Made by a program: the position numbers and the translations under genes
Shown here: one piece after another, positions 26,804 to 35,552 of the stretch
How the letters are laid out: each line of letters opens with the position of its first letter
Position numbering within the stretch: the stretch's first letter is position 1
Assembly: GCF_040833955.1 (NCBI RefSeq)
Contig: NZ_CP162133.1
Location: 2,728,501 to 2,792,500 of the forward strand
DNA from: Leptospira sp. WS60.C2
GTDB lineage: Bacteria; Spirochaetota; Leptospiria; Leptospirales; Leptospiraceae
Length of the DNA stretch: 64,000 nt
Reading direction: 5' to 3'
The notes under the pieces: generated by a model
What the model was told of the DNA's origin: nothing
Seen by the model: only the letters and a program-made list of their open reading frames with translations
Database searches by the model: none

Positions 26804-27394
26804 ATGCAATTGTTGCACAAAAAAAAACATTGGATCTTTGATATGGATGGCACTCTCACAATTGCACAACATGACTTCAATGCCATCAAACGAGAGCTAG
26901 GTTTTCCATTAGATATGGATATTTTAACTTCGCTTTCAAAATTACCAACCGAGTTAAAATTACAGAAAAATTTACAACTAGATGCGATTGAACTTGAAGT
27001 TGCTAAATTTGCTGAGGCATCTCAAGGCTGTTATCAGTTATTAGAACAGATTCATTTGCTAACCCATTCGTTAGGAATCCTTACAAGAAATAGTTTTTTA
27101 AATTCCTTAGAAACATTGAAAGCTGCAGGAATTTACGATTTTTTTTCAGAAGAATATATCGTATGCCGGGATCGTGCCTTACCAAAACCAAATCCCGATG
27201 GAATACTTTTTCTAATGAAGGAATGGAATGCAAAACCAGAAGAAACAATTATGATTGGTGACTATCTGTATGATTTACAAGCAGGTAAGGCAGCAGGAGT
27301 TGAGACGATTTACATTGACCCATCAGGATCTTTCCCTTTCAAAGAAAATGCAAATTATCATGTCAAAAACCTCGAAGAAATTTTATATCTTTAA
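26804..27394 (+). CDS. HAD-superfamily hydrolase
   Basis: A 196-residue phosphatase-type HAD protein. Motif I is WIFDMDGTLT near residues 12-20 (Asp nucleophile and acid/base Asp), motif II is LGILTRNS, motif III the Lys in LPKPNPDGIL, and motif IV GDYLYDLQAGKAAG. A small helical cap lies between motifs I and II, as in phosphoglycolate phosphatases and beta-phosphoglucomutases. The substrate is unknown; coupling to the CoA-binding gene (4-base gap) suggests shared expression, not a known shared pathway. Confidence 0.9.
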   Translation: MQLLHKKKHWIFDMDGTLTIAQHDFNAIKRELGFPLDMDILTSLSKLPTELKLQKNLQLDAIELEVAKFAEASQGCYQLLEQIHLLTHSLGILTRNSFLNSLETLKAAGIYDFFSEEYIVCRDRALPKPNPDGILFLMKEWNAKPEETIMIGDYLYDLQAGKAAGVETIYIDPSGSFPFKENANYHVKNLEEILYL

Positions 27395-27466
27395 ATAAGC
27401 ACTCCCTCGTTTCCATCAACAACAGAAAAAACTTTTCGAAGACCCAACAAGAAGAGATTGATTTCT

Positions 27467-28456
27467 CTATGAAAGATCAGAAGAATTCATCTTTGCCAAA
27501 CGCATCATATCCGTTAAAAATTTACGATGGCTAACGATAGATTTTTGTTTGGATTCGCGCGCAGGATTAAAAATCCCTCTCTTCCGAAATAATTTTAACG
27601 GATCTATGTTGATATCAGACCATGTTCCTATTTCCAAGGTTAGAGGAAGGAATCGACTTTTTTGAACAGTTCTTGTTTCATGAGTGATCTTTTGAAACCG
27701 ATCATACAATCGATCCCATAAATCTCCATGGGTGGTATAGGTTTCACTCTGAGGCCCAAAACGATACAAAAAATGATTCAAGGAGTTTGTAAAATGAAAG
27801 GCAATTTTTTGAAATAGAGTTTCATCAACACATGGTTCATGAGTGCTTGCATAAGGCCACCAAACATGATCAACTACACCAAATCCGGAATGAATGTCCA
27901 CGACGGGAATCATTTCATTTTCAGCTTTTAAAAAATACTCATGAAAGAAACGATCCAAAACTCTTGATTCAGTTTGAAGCACCTTACCTCGGTAATATGG
28001 AAATATATTTGAGTATTTGTGTCCCCCAAAAAAGAATGGGGCTTTTACTGCTTCCACTCCAGAGTTTCGCATGAGATCTACACCCTTCGGATTGGATCGT
28101 CTTTTGAGCGCAACACCGCCAGGATTTAAGATAGGAATACAAACGATTCCTACCTCACCATTTTTAATTTCTTGGTACAAAACAGATGTTTTACGTGCAA
28201 AAATATAATCTAAAAAATCTAAAAGTACACGAATCCCTATCGTTTCTAAACCATGCACTCCCGCTATGACACCTGCTAGATTTTTTTTGAGTGCTTTTGG
28301 TTTTCCTATTTCCAAAACATAAATCGGAAATCGAAATCCTTCTTCCGTTTTCGTTGAAAAACCATATTGTTTTAAACGTACTAGTTTTCCACCTAACTTT
28401 GCGATCTTAAGGATTCTATTCTCATATCGATTTAGTCTTTTCATCCCACGCAACAT
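27467..28456 (-). CDS. M14-family zinc carboxypeptidase / deacylase-like
   Basis: A 329-residue enzyme of the M14 / succinylglutamate desuccinylase-aspartoacylase type. Zinc ligands: His and Glu in AGVHGLETIG (near residue 87) and a second His in VVDIHSGFG; catalytic Glu in LTLEIGTWSD. NPGGVALKRRSNPKGVDLMRN matches the substrate-carboxylate Arg/Asn block of carboxypeptidases. No signal peptide, so probably cytosolic. The ATG at 28456 is used here, with MKRLN at 28444 as an alternative. The peptide or amide substrate is unknown. It converges on the HAD gene. Confidence 0.85.
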   Translation of the reverse strand: MLRGMKRLNRYENRILKIAKLGGKLVRLKQYGFSTKTEEGFRFPIYVLEIGKPKALKKNLAGVIAGVHGLETIGIRVLLDFLDYIFARKTSVLYQEIKNGEVGIVCIPILNPGGVALKRRSNPKGVDLMRNSGVEAVKAPFFFGGHKYSNIFPYYRGKVLQTESRVLDRFFHEYFLKAENEMIPVVDIHSGFGVVDHVWWPYASTHEPCVDETLFQKIAFHFTNSLNHFLYRFGPQSETYTTHGDLWDRLYDRFQKITHETRTVQKSRFLPLTLEIGTWSDINIDPLKLFRKRGIFNPARESKQKSIVSHRKFLTDMMRLAKMNSSDLS

Positions 28457-28714
28457 TTGTTTCTATTCCTAAGGTAATTTACGATCGTTTAAAACCAATA
28501 CTTTCCACATCAGCTTGGATCAATCATTTTGATAGTGCGCATTCCTTAAATTCGAATATTCCTGAAAGTATTACAATTTGATGACAATTTATTTTTTAAT
28601 TTCAGGAGTCACAATAGAATGAGAACAAAAATAAAGAACAGTGATTGATTTCTTTATTCGAGAGTTTTCTAATAGAAAAATCTTATCCAATCGAAAGTGA
28701 TTTAAACTTATACA

Positions 28715-29692
28715 ATGCCTAAAATCGTAAGTCCCAAGTCATACCGAAAGAAAGAAGAAAAGATTTTCATCAATGGAAACAACATTCATATCGGTGTTTG
28801 GTATGGTCAGAGACATCCAATCATTTGTTTGCACGGTTTATCGGGAAATTTTCATTCGATGGAACCATTTGCAAAAAAACTACATAAACTCGGACACAAA
28901 GTGATTTCTTATGACTTGAGAGGAAGAGGACACTCGGACAAACCAAAACTTGGATATGGGTTTGAACAACACATCCAAGACTTACACCAAGTCATTCAAC
29001 ATTATAAACTAAACAAACCAATCTTACTTGCTCATTCCTTTGGTTGTATGATTGCCTTACGATATGCATTACATTTTCCCAATCAAATTCAATCGATGAT
29101 TTTATTGGATGGTGGTGGTCTTTTATCTATCTCCAAAAGAATTCAAATATTAAAAGTCTTAAAACAATCCTTCGATCGGCTCGATGTCAAATTTGCAAGC
29201 TCTTCTGAGTACATCCAGCTAGTCAAAAATTCTCCCCTCATTCCCAAATGGACCAAAAAGATTGAAAGGTATTTTCTAGATGAATTGCACATGGTAGAGA
29301 ATGGTTATGTATGCCATATGCCAAAATATGTTATGGAAGAAGAACTAAAAGCAATGGGTGGATCCATTTCACTGGGCAAGGTATTTCTCAATTTTTTACT
29401 ACATCCAATACAAACTCTTGGGAGAATGATCCAAAACAAACATCTGGATTTTGAAAATATTCATACTCCTCTCTTAATCTTAAGAGCCACAAAAATGAAT
29501 CTATTTCCAAACGATGATTTATTACCAAAAGAATCGTATGAGGAAATGCTAACACGATTGCCAAATGCAAAAGGTATGGAGCTTTCTACCAATCATTACG
29601 GAATCCTTTTTGATGATCTAACAGAAAGAGACAATGCCATCCAAGATTTTATTAAGTCTACGAGCTTAAGAAACAAGAAAAGCAAGCAATGA
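28715..29692 (+). CDS. Alpha/beta hydrolase fold protein
   Basis: A 325-residue soluble hydrolase. The oxyanion block IICLHGLSGNFHSMEPF, the YDLRGRGHSDKP turn and the nucleophile elbow LLAHSFGCMIALRYA (Ser near 108) are classic; the catalytic His is likely in STNHYGILFDD near 294 and the acid near the strand LLILRATKMNLFPNDD. A helical lid lies at about 140-240. These features fit esterases, haloperoxidase-like or MhpC-like enzymes; no narrower call is possible. Upstream, 258 bases of AT-rich DNA contain no gene I can support. Confidence 0.88.
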   Translation: MPKIVSPKSYRKKEEKIFINGNNIHIGVWYGQRHPIICLHGLSGNFHSMEPFAKKLHKLGHKVISYDLRGRGHSDKPKLGYGFEQHIQDLHQVIQHYKLNKPILLAHSFGCMIALRYALHFPNQIQSMILLDGGGLLSISKRIQILKVLKQSFDRLDVKFASSSEYIQLVKNSPLIPKWTKKIERYFLDELHMVENGYVCHMPKYVMEEELKAMGGSISLGKVFLNFLLHPIQTLGRMIQNKHLDFENIHTPLLILRATKMNLFPNDDLLPKESYEEMLTRLPNAKGMELSTNHYGILFDDLTERDNAIQDFIKSTSLRNKKSKQ

Positions 29693-29749
29693 ACGAGTTT
29701 TAAACTCAAGATTTCAGAAAAGACGAAAATACAAATTCCAAGGTTACCA

Positions 29750-29777
29750 TTGACAAAATTCCCCATCTAAATAAACT
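29750..29777 (+). promoter_or_regulatory. Candidate sigma-70 promoter for the Rnk-like gene
   Basis: A consensus TTGACA (29750-29755), a 16-base spacer and TAAACT (29772-29777). It lies 34 bases before the ATG at 29812, with GGAGA (29801-29805) as ribosome site, so the geometry suits transcription of that gene. Confidence 0.5.
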
Positions 29778-29811
29778 GAAAGTTTTACACTAAACAAAAT
29801 GGAGATTTTCA

Positions 29812-30228
29812 ATGAAAACCAAAAAGAAGATTATGATTACAAAATTTGATTATGATCGACTAAAATCAATGATTTTAGAATATTCTAAAAGAAATAGAAT
29901 AGATGCAAACTTAGACGATCTACTTGGCGAAATTGAAAGAGCACAGAAAGTAGATTCGTATTTAATTCCAAAAAATATTGTAACGATGAACTCTATCATC
30001 GAAATAAAAAATGAAGGTGAGTATGATTTCAAGGAATTCCAGTTGGTTTTCCCAGAAGATTCCAATCTAGATGAAAACAAAATATCAATTCTAGCACCAA
30101 TTGCAACTGCCAGTTTAGGATACAAAACGGGAGATTTTGTCCATTGGAATGTTCCAGGCGGAGAAAAAAGGTTTCAAATCACAAATATCAAATACCAACC
30201 AGAAGCAAGTGGCCATTATCACCTGTAA
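29812..30228 (+). CDS. rnk: Rnk/GreA-C-terminal-like RNA polymerase-binding protein
   Basis: A 138-residue protein with a short N-terminal coiled segment (ITKFDYDRLKSMI; LDDLLGEIERAQKV) and a C-terminal GreA/GreB-type FKBP-like domain: VTMNSIIEIKNEGEYDFKEF, VFPEDSNLDENKISILAPIA, ASLGYKTGDFVHWNVPGGEK. This is the layout of Rnk (regulator of nucleoside diphosphate kinase), which binds RNA polymerase without cleavage activity because its coiled coil is short. Start ATG at 29812 with GGAGA six bases upstream. A good family match; regulatory targets unknown. Confidence 0.88.
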   Translation: MKTKKKIMITKFDYDRLKSMILEYSKRNRIDANLDDLLGEIERAQKVDSYLIPKNIVTMNSIIEIKNEGEYDFKEFQLVFPEDSNLDENKISILAPIATASLGYKTGDFVHWNVPGGEKRFQITNIKYQPEASGHYHL

Positions 30229-30269
30229 GTTAACCAGGCGATTCAATCGATAATGGAAAGCAACTGTAA

Positions 30270-30890
30270 CTACCTTTGGTACAAGGAAAATAGAAATGAC
30301 GAAGGTAGTTGCAATTTGTAACCAAGTTTTAGTAAAAAATTAAGCAATGTTTGTCTCAAAATTCCTTTTTTCAAAAATCGGTGAGATGATGTGACCGCAG
30401 TATATGGCAATAATACCGGTTTCTTGATCTTTCGAAACTGCAAGCTAAGTTCTGTGTCTTCAAAGAGATACTGAATCGGTAAGTCTTTTGTCCACATAGA
30501 ACGAGAAAAAAAGATACAATGATCCAAGTAAACGATTCCTTTCAAACCAACTCGAATTCGATTCGAATACCAAGAGATCAACTTCAAGAAACAATGGTCA
30601 TTATCAAATTGATGGAAAAAACCACCCCAAATATAGGATGGATCTTTTTTCTCACTTTCTTTGATTAAGAACTCGATCGCATCTATCGGTAACTTACTTC
30701 TTGGATGATGAAATAAAATCATTTCGCCATGAGAACGATGAAATCCCAAATTCAATCGCTCTGCTCTGGTAAATGCTTCTGCTTGGTCCACAAAAATCAT
30801 TTCAACATCATTGTGATTTTGAAAGTTTTTAATCGTTTCCTGGTAAAAGATGTTAGTATTGGCATCGATTGGAACAACTATACTTAACAT
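30270..30890 (-). CDS. Glycosyltransferase family 2-like protein
   Basis: A 206-residue GT-A type protein without membrane segments. MLSIVVPIDANTN is the first nucleotide-binding strand; AEAFTRAERLNLGFHRSHGE and MILFHHPRSKLP replace the usual ADD/DxD region, and LFEDTELSLQFRKIKKPVLL is the ED acceptor-side block, followed by TSSHRFLKKGILRQTL, typical of the TIGR04283-like bacterial group. The DxD triplet is replaced by HPRS, so metal use is doubtful. The ATG is at 30890. Sugar and acceptor unknown. Confidence 0.77.
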   Translation of the reverse strand: MLSIVVPIDANTNIFYQETIKNFQNHNDVEMIFVDQAEAFTRAERLNLGFHRSHGEMILFHHPRSKLPIDAIEFLIKESEKKDPSYIWGGFFHQFDNDHCFLKLISWYSNRIRVGLKGIVYLDHCIFFSRSMWTKDLPIQYLFEDTELSLQFRKIKKPVLLPYTAVTSSHRFLKKGILRQTLLNFLLKLGYKLQLPSSFLFSLYQR

Positions 30891-30946
30891 CGTGATAGAT
30901 TCAAATCTCTGTTAGTTTATACAAAGATGGTAACAAAAATAAAAAA

Positions 30947-31717
30947 TCAATCCTTCGCCAAATAAAGAAAGATGGAAGAAGGTGTTTCTCCTGCTCTTTC
31001 TGAAATAGTTTCTTTCATTTCACGCTCGGCAATGAATGAAAGAACTCGCGATTCATCTATAGACTCTTGAGCCAAAACTTGACGGATTTCCTCAAACCTA
31101 CGTTTGACAAGTCTAGTTTGATAGGCAATATCACCAGAAGTAAGCGACTTACCAACCAAGATAATTTTAAAATTTGTTTCTGATTTGAGAACTTCTCTTG
31201 CAATAGAAACAAGTTTCTCTTTTATCTCACCTGTTAGCTGATAATCATCAGGTGAAAATTGTATAGAATGAATAGGGGACGGATTTCCATTCACTTGCCA
31301 ATACGATAATTTTGTTGGCAATACGGAAGATGGAATTTGTTTTTGAATCGAATCTATTACTAACTGTTTAGGACAAATCACTCTTGATTCCGTTGACGAA
31401 TTGAAAGAAATCAAAAAACCCAAAGTAGTGAACACAATGTCCCATGGTTTAGCATAAGAATTGGACTCAACAACGAATACTTCAGACGAATTGGATTCTG
31501 CCTTTTCATTGAGATTGTGATGGTAAAATGGAAGGAGAAATAACACTCGATAGGTTCTAATTTCAGAATTCAAATTACATTCATTTGAACTTGAAATCGG
31601 TATGTGTTTTTTACGTTCCAACGGAATTCCTTGCCATGAACACGCCATGGAAACCATGGAGAATAGGCAAATGAGAAGTAATTGTTTGTATTTCGCTTTT
31701 TGTAATGGGAACATCAT
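30947..31717 (-). CDS. Lipoprotein with divergent OmpA-like C-terminal domain
   Basis: A lipoprotein with several possible starts: ATGs at 31768, 31756, 31717 and 31714; those near 31717 place a typical signal and lipobox (LLICLFSMVSMAC) closest to the N-terminus. The mature part ends in a domain with IQFSPDDYQLTGEIKEKLVS and KIILVGKSLTSGDIAYQTRL followed by VKRRFEEIRQVL, which follows the order of an OmpA/MotB peptidoglycan-binding domain, although the usual Asp and Arg anchors are altered. It probably lies in the outer membrane facing the periplasm. Divergent from the large lipoprotein at 31894. Confidence 0.7.
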   Translation of the reverse strand: MMFPLQKAKYKQLLLICLFSMVSMACSWQGIPLERKKHIPISSSNECNLNSEIRTYRVLFLLPFYHHNLNEKAESNSSEVFVVESNSYAKPWDIVFTTLGFLISFNSSTESRVICPKQLVIDSIQKQIPSSVLPTKLSYWQVNGNPSPIHSIQFSPDDYQLTGEIKEKLVSIAREVLKSETNFKIILVGKSLTSGDIAYQTRLVKRRFEEIRQVLAQESIDESRVLSFIAEREMKETISERAGETPSSIFLYLAKD

Positions 31718-31893
31718 AGTGGAAAGTTTCCATTTGGAGCGCTCTTTGGAAACCATTTTAACAACCATTCGGTTAAAACTTTTTTGCTCCCACCATACAA
31801 AACAGGAAGGTTAACACTACAAACTACGGCGCAAGAGAAAAAATGATTTAAATTTCAGTAGAAATAAATTTACTATCCCTTATTGTTTGCGAC

Positions 31894-34146
31894 ATGCGCC
31901 TCTCAATTTCCCTTTTGCTTCTGTCTTTTTTATTCTATTGTAAACCAGCAGAACTTTCGAATGGCTGTGATCCAAATTCTAAGTCCTATTTGCTCGGAAG
32001 TTTTCTAAGGTTTGTCGTGGCTGATTCCTCCCCGTCTTGTTTGCCTGCTTTTTTACCAAATGAAATTGATTACTGGGGTGTCTTTGGTGGAAGTGGTTCG
32101 GTTCAATCGATGGAAATTTATGGCAATGAATTGATCTTAGGCGGTTCGTTTGAAGCTCTTGGACCAAATGTTGGCTCTACTTTTTATCTCGATACAAATT
32201 TAGGTAAAATTATATCAAATCTAGAATGTCCATTTTTAAAACTGAATGATTTCGCCAAGGTTGTTGTTTCAGATGGAAGTGGTGGTTTTTATATTGCAGG
32301 TAATTTCATTTATGCTCGGGGGAAGGAGTTTCAATATATCGTGCACATGTTACCAGATTGTAAAATAGATTCTAACTTTAAGCCAAATCCAGGTGCAGCA
32401 CCAAACATATATTCAATGGTTCAATTTGGAGATAAACTTTACATTGGTGGAGTCTTTTCTTCATGGGAAGGCAACACACGAAATAACTTCGTTGCCATCA
32501 ATCGATTTACTGGTGCGCTCGATTCAATGGTGATCGATGCAAACTCTGCGGTTGAGAAACTTTTAGTGTATGAACAAAAATTATACATTGCAGGTCAATT
32601 TGGAACTGTGAACGGATTTCCCCGCGATCGAATTGCAAGGATTGATTTACCGAGTTCCACTTTAGATTCTTGGGTATCATCCGCAACACTTAACAGTACA
32701 GTTCGCGCCTTGGCTATCGGAACGATCTCCGGAAATCCTGCCTTGTTAGTTGGTGGCGGATTTACCACACCAAGAAACTACGCATTTGCGCTCGATTTAA
32801 ATGGCTCCTTACTTCCTTGGAATCCAAACTTTAACGGAATTGTAGATTCAATCGTTTCTTATGGATCAAGAATTTATGTCGGAGGAATGTTCACAACAGT
32901 AAATGGAGGCACTGCTAGGAGTAATTTTGCAGTTGTTGATTCAAGTGCTGGTACGGAACTGAATTTCAATTTTGGAGTCAATGGGAATGTCCACCAAGTA
33001 ATAGAATCAAATGGTCAAATTTTTTTATTTGGTAGTTTTACTTCCGTGTTAGGTGAAACTCGAAATTATGCAGCGAGCCTAGATGGAAACACTGGTTTTT
33101 TAAAACAATGGAATCCAAATTTTTATTATCCATTCAGTTATCCATCCGCGGCCTCTGCATTCTCTTTAGATGGAAATAGGATAATGATACCAGGGCCTGT
33201 TGGTACAGTCAATTATGTCAATCGATCCAATATTGCTTCCGTATATCTTGATTCAGGATTGCCAACGAACTGGAGTCCATCTATTGATAATGAAGTCAAT
33301 GTAGTACACATTAAAAAAGACCATCTATTTATAGGAGGATCATTTTCACTAGTTAGTGGCCAAACAAGATTTAGACTTGCCGCATTTCGTTTGCCATCAT
33401 TTGAACTCTCCGCCTTTCAGCCAAATATTCCTACAGGAAATGTAGCAAATATCATCTCTGACGAAACTCAATTTTTTATAGGAGGAACGTTTTCAACAGT
33501 GAATGGTTTCACGAGAAATAATGCTGCCTCCTTTACACTCGATACTTTTTCACTCACAAACTGGACTCCCAATCCAAATAACCAAGTCAGCGCTATTTTT
33601 GATTTAGGAGATTCAGTCTTGTTAGGTGGTTTATTCACTAATGCGGGGGGAAGTCCTTCCAACTTTATACGTGCCGTTAACAAATCAGATGGATTAGCGA
33701 TCGGTATTCCAACAAGTTTTCCAGATAGTGACGTATCTGGATTTGCATCATTCAATGATACAATTTTTATCGGAGGATTTTTCAATATAATTGGCGGTTC
33801 ATCAAATCAAAAATTGGCTAGTTTTACAAGGTCAACTGGTATCTTTGAAAGCAATCGTTTTCAACTCAATGGAGGTTCATTTTATCATATGATCATTAGC
33901 AATAATGGTTTAATGGTCATACACGGAGGATTTACTTCCATTAATACGACGAATGCAAATGGAACTGCTTTCATTAATTTGAATACAAACCAAATCAAAG
34001 CATGGGAAACAAATCAAACAGGTGTTACCTTTGCTCAAAAACAAGTTGGGAACTCTCTTTTCATCGGGGGTAATATTACTGAACGTGGATTTCAACCATT
34101 TGGTGGTTACCATCGAATCAATCTTCCCAGTCTAGAATCATTCTAG
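31894..34146 (+). CDS. Large surface lipoprotein with repeated beta-propeller-like units
   Basis: A 750-residue lipoprotein: signal MRLSISLLLLSFLFYC with lipobox LFYC. The mature chain is built from about twelve repeats of 45-60 residues with a strand pattern such as LYIGGVFSSWEGNTRNNFVA, IYVGGMFTTVNGGTARSNFA, LFIGGSFSLVSGQTRFRLAA and FFIGGTFSTVNGFTRNNAAS, each followed by a loop containing W-x-P-N. This resembles the delta-60/DUF5122-type repeats that form beta-propellers. Probably outer-membrane exposed; ligand unknown. At the DNA level the repeats have diverged, so recombination between units is not evident. No promoter is clear in the 125-base upstream gap. Confidence 0.85.
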   Translation: MRLSISLLLLSFLFYCKPAELSNGCDPNSKSYLLGSFLRFVVADSSPSCLPAFLPNEIDYWGVFGGSGSVQSMEIYGNELILGGSFEALGPNVGSTFYLDTNLGKIISNLECPFLKLNDFAKVVVSDGSGGFYIAGNFIYARGKEFQYIVHMLPDCKIDSNFKPNPGAAPNIYSMVQFGDKLYIGGVFSSWEGNTRNNFVAINRFTGALDSMVIDANSAVEKLLVYEQKLYIAGQFGTVNGFPRDRIARIDLPSSTLDSWVSSATLNSTVRALAIGTISGNPALLVGGGFTTPRNYAFALDLNGSLLPWNPNFNGIVDSIVSYGSRIYVGGMFTTVNGGTARSNFAVVDSSAGTELNFNFGVNGNVHQVIESNGQIFLFGSFTSVLGETRNYAASLDGNTGFLKQWNPNFYYPFSYPSAASAFSLDGNRIMIPGPVGTVNYVNRSNIASVYLDSGLPTNWSPSIDNEVNVVHIKKDHLFIGGSFSLVSGQTRFRLAAFRLPSFELSAFQPNIPTGNVANIISDETQFFIGGTFSTVNGFTRNNAASFTLDTFSLTNWTPNPNNQVSAIFDLGDSVLLGGLFTNAGGSPSNFIRAVNKSDGLAIGIPTSFPDSDVSGFASFNDTIFIGGFFNIIGGSSNQKLASFTRSTGIFESNRFQLNGGSFYHMIISNNGLMVIHGGFTSINTTNANGTAFINLNTNQIKAWETNQTGVTFAQKQVGNSLFIGGNITERGFQPFGGYHRINLPSLESF

Positions 34147-34224
34147 TCCAGTTTTTACGATCCCAACAGATACAATTCATGTAAAAAAAACATTGATTCC
34201 AAAAATTAATTATGGAATTTTTTG

Positions 34225-34253
34225 CCATATAGGATACCCCATATCCTATATGG
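34225..34253. promoter_or_regulatory. Perfect 12-base inverted repeat in front of the SQR gene
   Basis: CCATATAGGATA (34225-34236), spacer CCCCA, TATCCTATATGG (34242-34253). All 12 base pairs match. The 3' arm runs into the ribosome site GGAGAGA (34252-34258) of the SQR gene. It could be a repressor operator at the promoter or, in RNA, a stem that limits ribosome access. Confidence 0.75.
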
Positions 34254-34263
34254 AGAGATTTTG

Positions 34264-35475
34264 ATGAAATCAATTGTAGTATTGGGTAGTAATTTTGCGG
34301 GTGTTACGGCCGCCATTTCTGCGAAACGAAAACTTGGGAATGATGCTGAGGTGACAGTGATATCCCCGACTTCCAATTTTTTATATGTTCCCTCTCTCAT
34401 TTGGGTTCCCTTTGGAATTCGAAAAGTAAAAGACATCACTTTCCCCGTTGAACCTATGTTAAATAAAAAGGGAGTTAAGTTTCTACATGACAAAGGAGTA
34501 AAAGTATTACCAGATTCCAATGTTGTTGTAACAGAAAAAAATGGTGAGATCCATTATGACTATTTAGTTGTTGCAACTGGAGCTTCTCTTAACTTCGACA
34601 TTTTACCCAATTTAAATCCCAAAGACAATATGATCCAATGTATTGTGACTCCAGAACTTGCCGAAAAATCTGCGAATGCATTTGAAGAGATCGTAAAAAA
34701 CCCAGGACCAGTGGTCGTTGCAGCAACTCAGGGTGCAAGTTGTATGGGCGCAGCTTACGAATATCTTTTCAACTTGGATAAATACCTCAGGAAAAGAGGA
34801 GTTCGGGACAAAGTAGATATCGCCTGGGTGACACCCGAACCTTTTTTAGGCCATTTCGGTATCGGCGGAATTGTTGGAGGCCAAACCATGTTAGAAATCT
34901 TTATGAAATTGTATGGTATAAAGTGGCATACTGATGCGACGATCAAAAAGATCGAAAAGGATAACATCATATTGGGTGACGAAACTAAACTACCGTACAA
35001 AATGTCCATGATGATCCCTCCTTTTTTAGGGGCAGATGTGATGAAAAACTCACCAGAACTTGTGGATGAGAAAGGTTTTGTAGTCACAAATGAAGGATAC
35101 CAACATATTAAGTACAAAAACGTCTATGCGGCCGGTCTTGCGGTCGAGGTCATTGCTCCATTCAAAAAATCAGCAGCCCCTTTTGGTGTACCCAAAACTG
35201 GATTCCCTTCGGATGTCATGGGTAAAATTGTCGCAGAGAATATTAAAAATGACATTAGAGGTAACGGAAAATTTAAAACCATGCCTTTCGGAAAAATCCC
35301 TGGAATTTGTATCATGGATGCTGGTAAAAAAGAAGTTTGGATTCTGACCAATCATCTGTTCAAACCAAGGCAATTTGAACTGATGATTCCCAATGTTTTT
35401 TATAATATTGGGAAACTCATTTTAGAGAAGTATATGTTGTGGAAGAATCGAAAAGGACTCGTCCAACTTCCGTAA
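34264..35475 (+). CDS. sqr: Sulfide:quinone oxidoreductase
   Basis: A 403-residue FAD flavoprotein that oxidises sulfide and passes electrons to quinone at the inner membrane. FAD fold: MKSIVVLGSNFAGVTAA and YDYLVVATGASLNFD; second nucleotide-like fold from about 148. Three cysteines, Cys126, Cys160 and Cys349, sit at almost the spacing of the redox and persulfide cysteines in type I SQRs, and the PKTGFPSDVMG block is typical. The C-terminal amphipathic helix (MIPNVFYNIGKLILEKYMLW) could dock it on the membrane. Start is the ATG at 34264 with GGAGAGA; the TTG at 34222 lies inside the inverted repeat and is not used. No rhodanese or persulfide dioxygenase is beside it. Confidence 0.82.
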   Translation: MKSIVVLGSNFAGVTAAISAKRKLGNDAEVTVISPTSNFLYVPSLIWVPFGIRKVKDITFPVEPMLNKKGVKFLHDKGVKVLPDSNVVVTEKNGEIHYDYLVVATGASLNFDILPNLNPKDNMIQCIVTPELAEKSANAFEEIVKNPGPVVVAATQGASCMGAAYEYLFNLDKYLRKRGVRDKVDIAWVTPEPFLGHFGIGGIVGGQTMLEIFMKLYGIKWHTDATIKKIEKDNIILGDETKLPYKMSMMIPPFLGADVMKNSPELVDEKGFVVTNEGYQHIKYKNVYAAGLAVEVIAPFKKSAAPFGVPKTGFPSDVMGKIVAENIKNDIRGNGKFKTMPFGKIPGICIMDAGKKEVWILTNHLFKPRQFELMIPNVFYNIGKLILEKYMLWKNRKGLVQLP

Positions 35476-35519
35476 GCTTGGCTCAAATATTCCTTTGAAT
35501 CTATAAGAGCAAATCTAAT

Positions 35520-35552
35520 ATTGGTTCAGGTTACGTGTTTGCCTGAATCAAT
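35520..35552 (+). promoter_or_regulatory. Inverted repeat abutting the start codon of the 7TMR-DISM kinase
   Basis: ATTGGTTCAGG (35520-35530), an 11-base loop, CCTGAATCAAT (35542-35552): 10 of 11 pairs match and the repeat touches the ATG at 35553. No Shine-Dalgarno is visible in front of this ATG. A regulator site or an mRNA hairpin over the initiation region are both possible. Confidence 0.6.

Noticed and set aside
33468..35117. Minus-strand frames of about 105 and 120 codons inside the propeller lipoprotein and sqr
   Set aside because: Shadow frames of genes with strong motifs; low-complexity predicted proteins.
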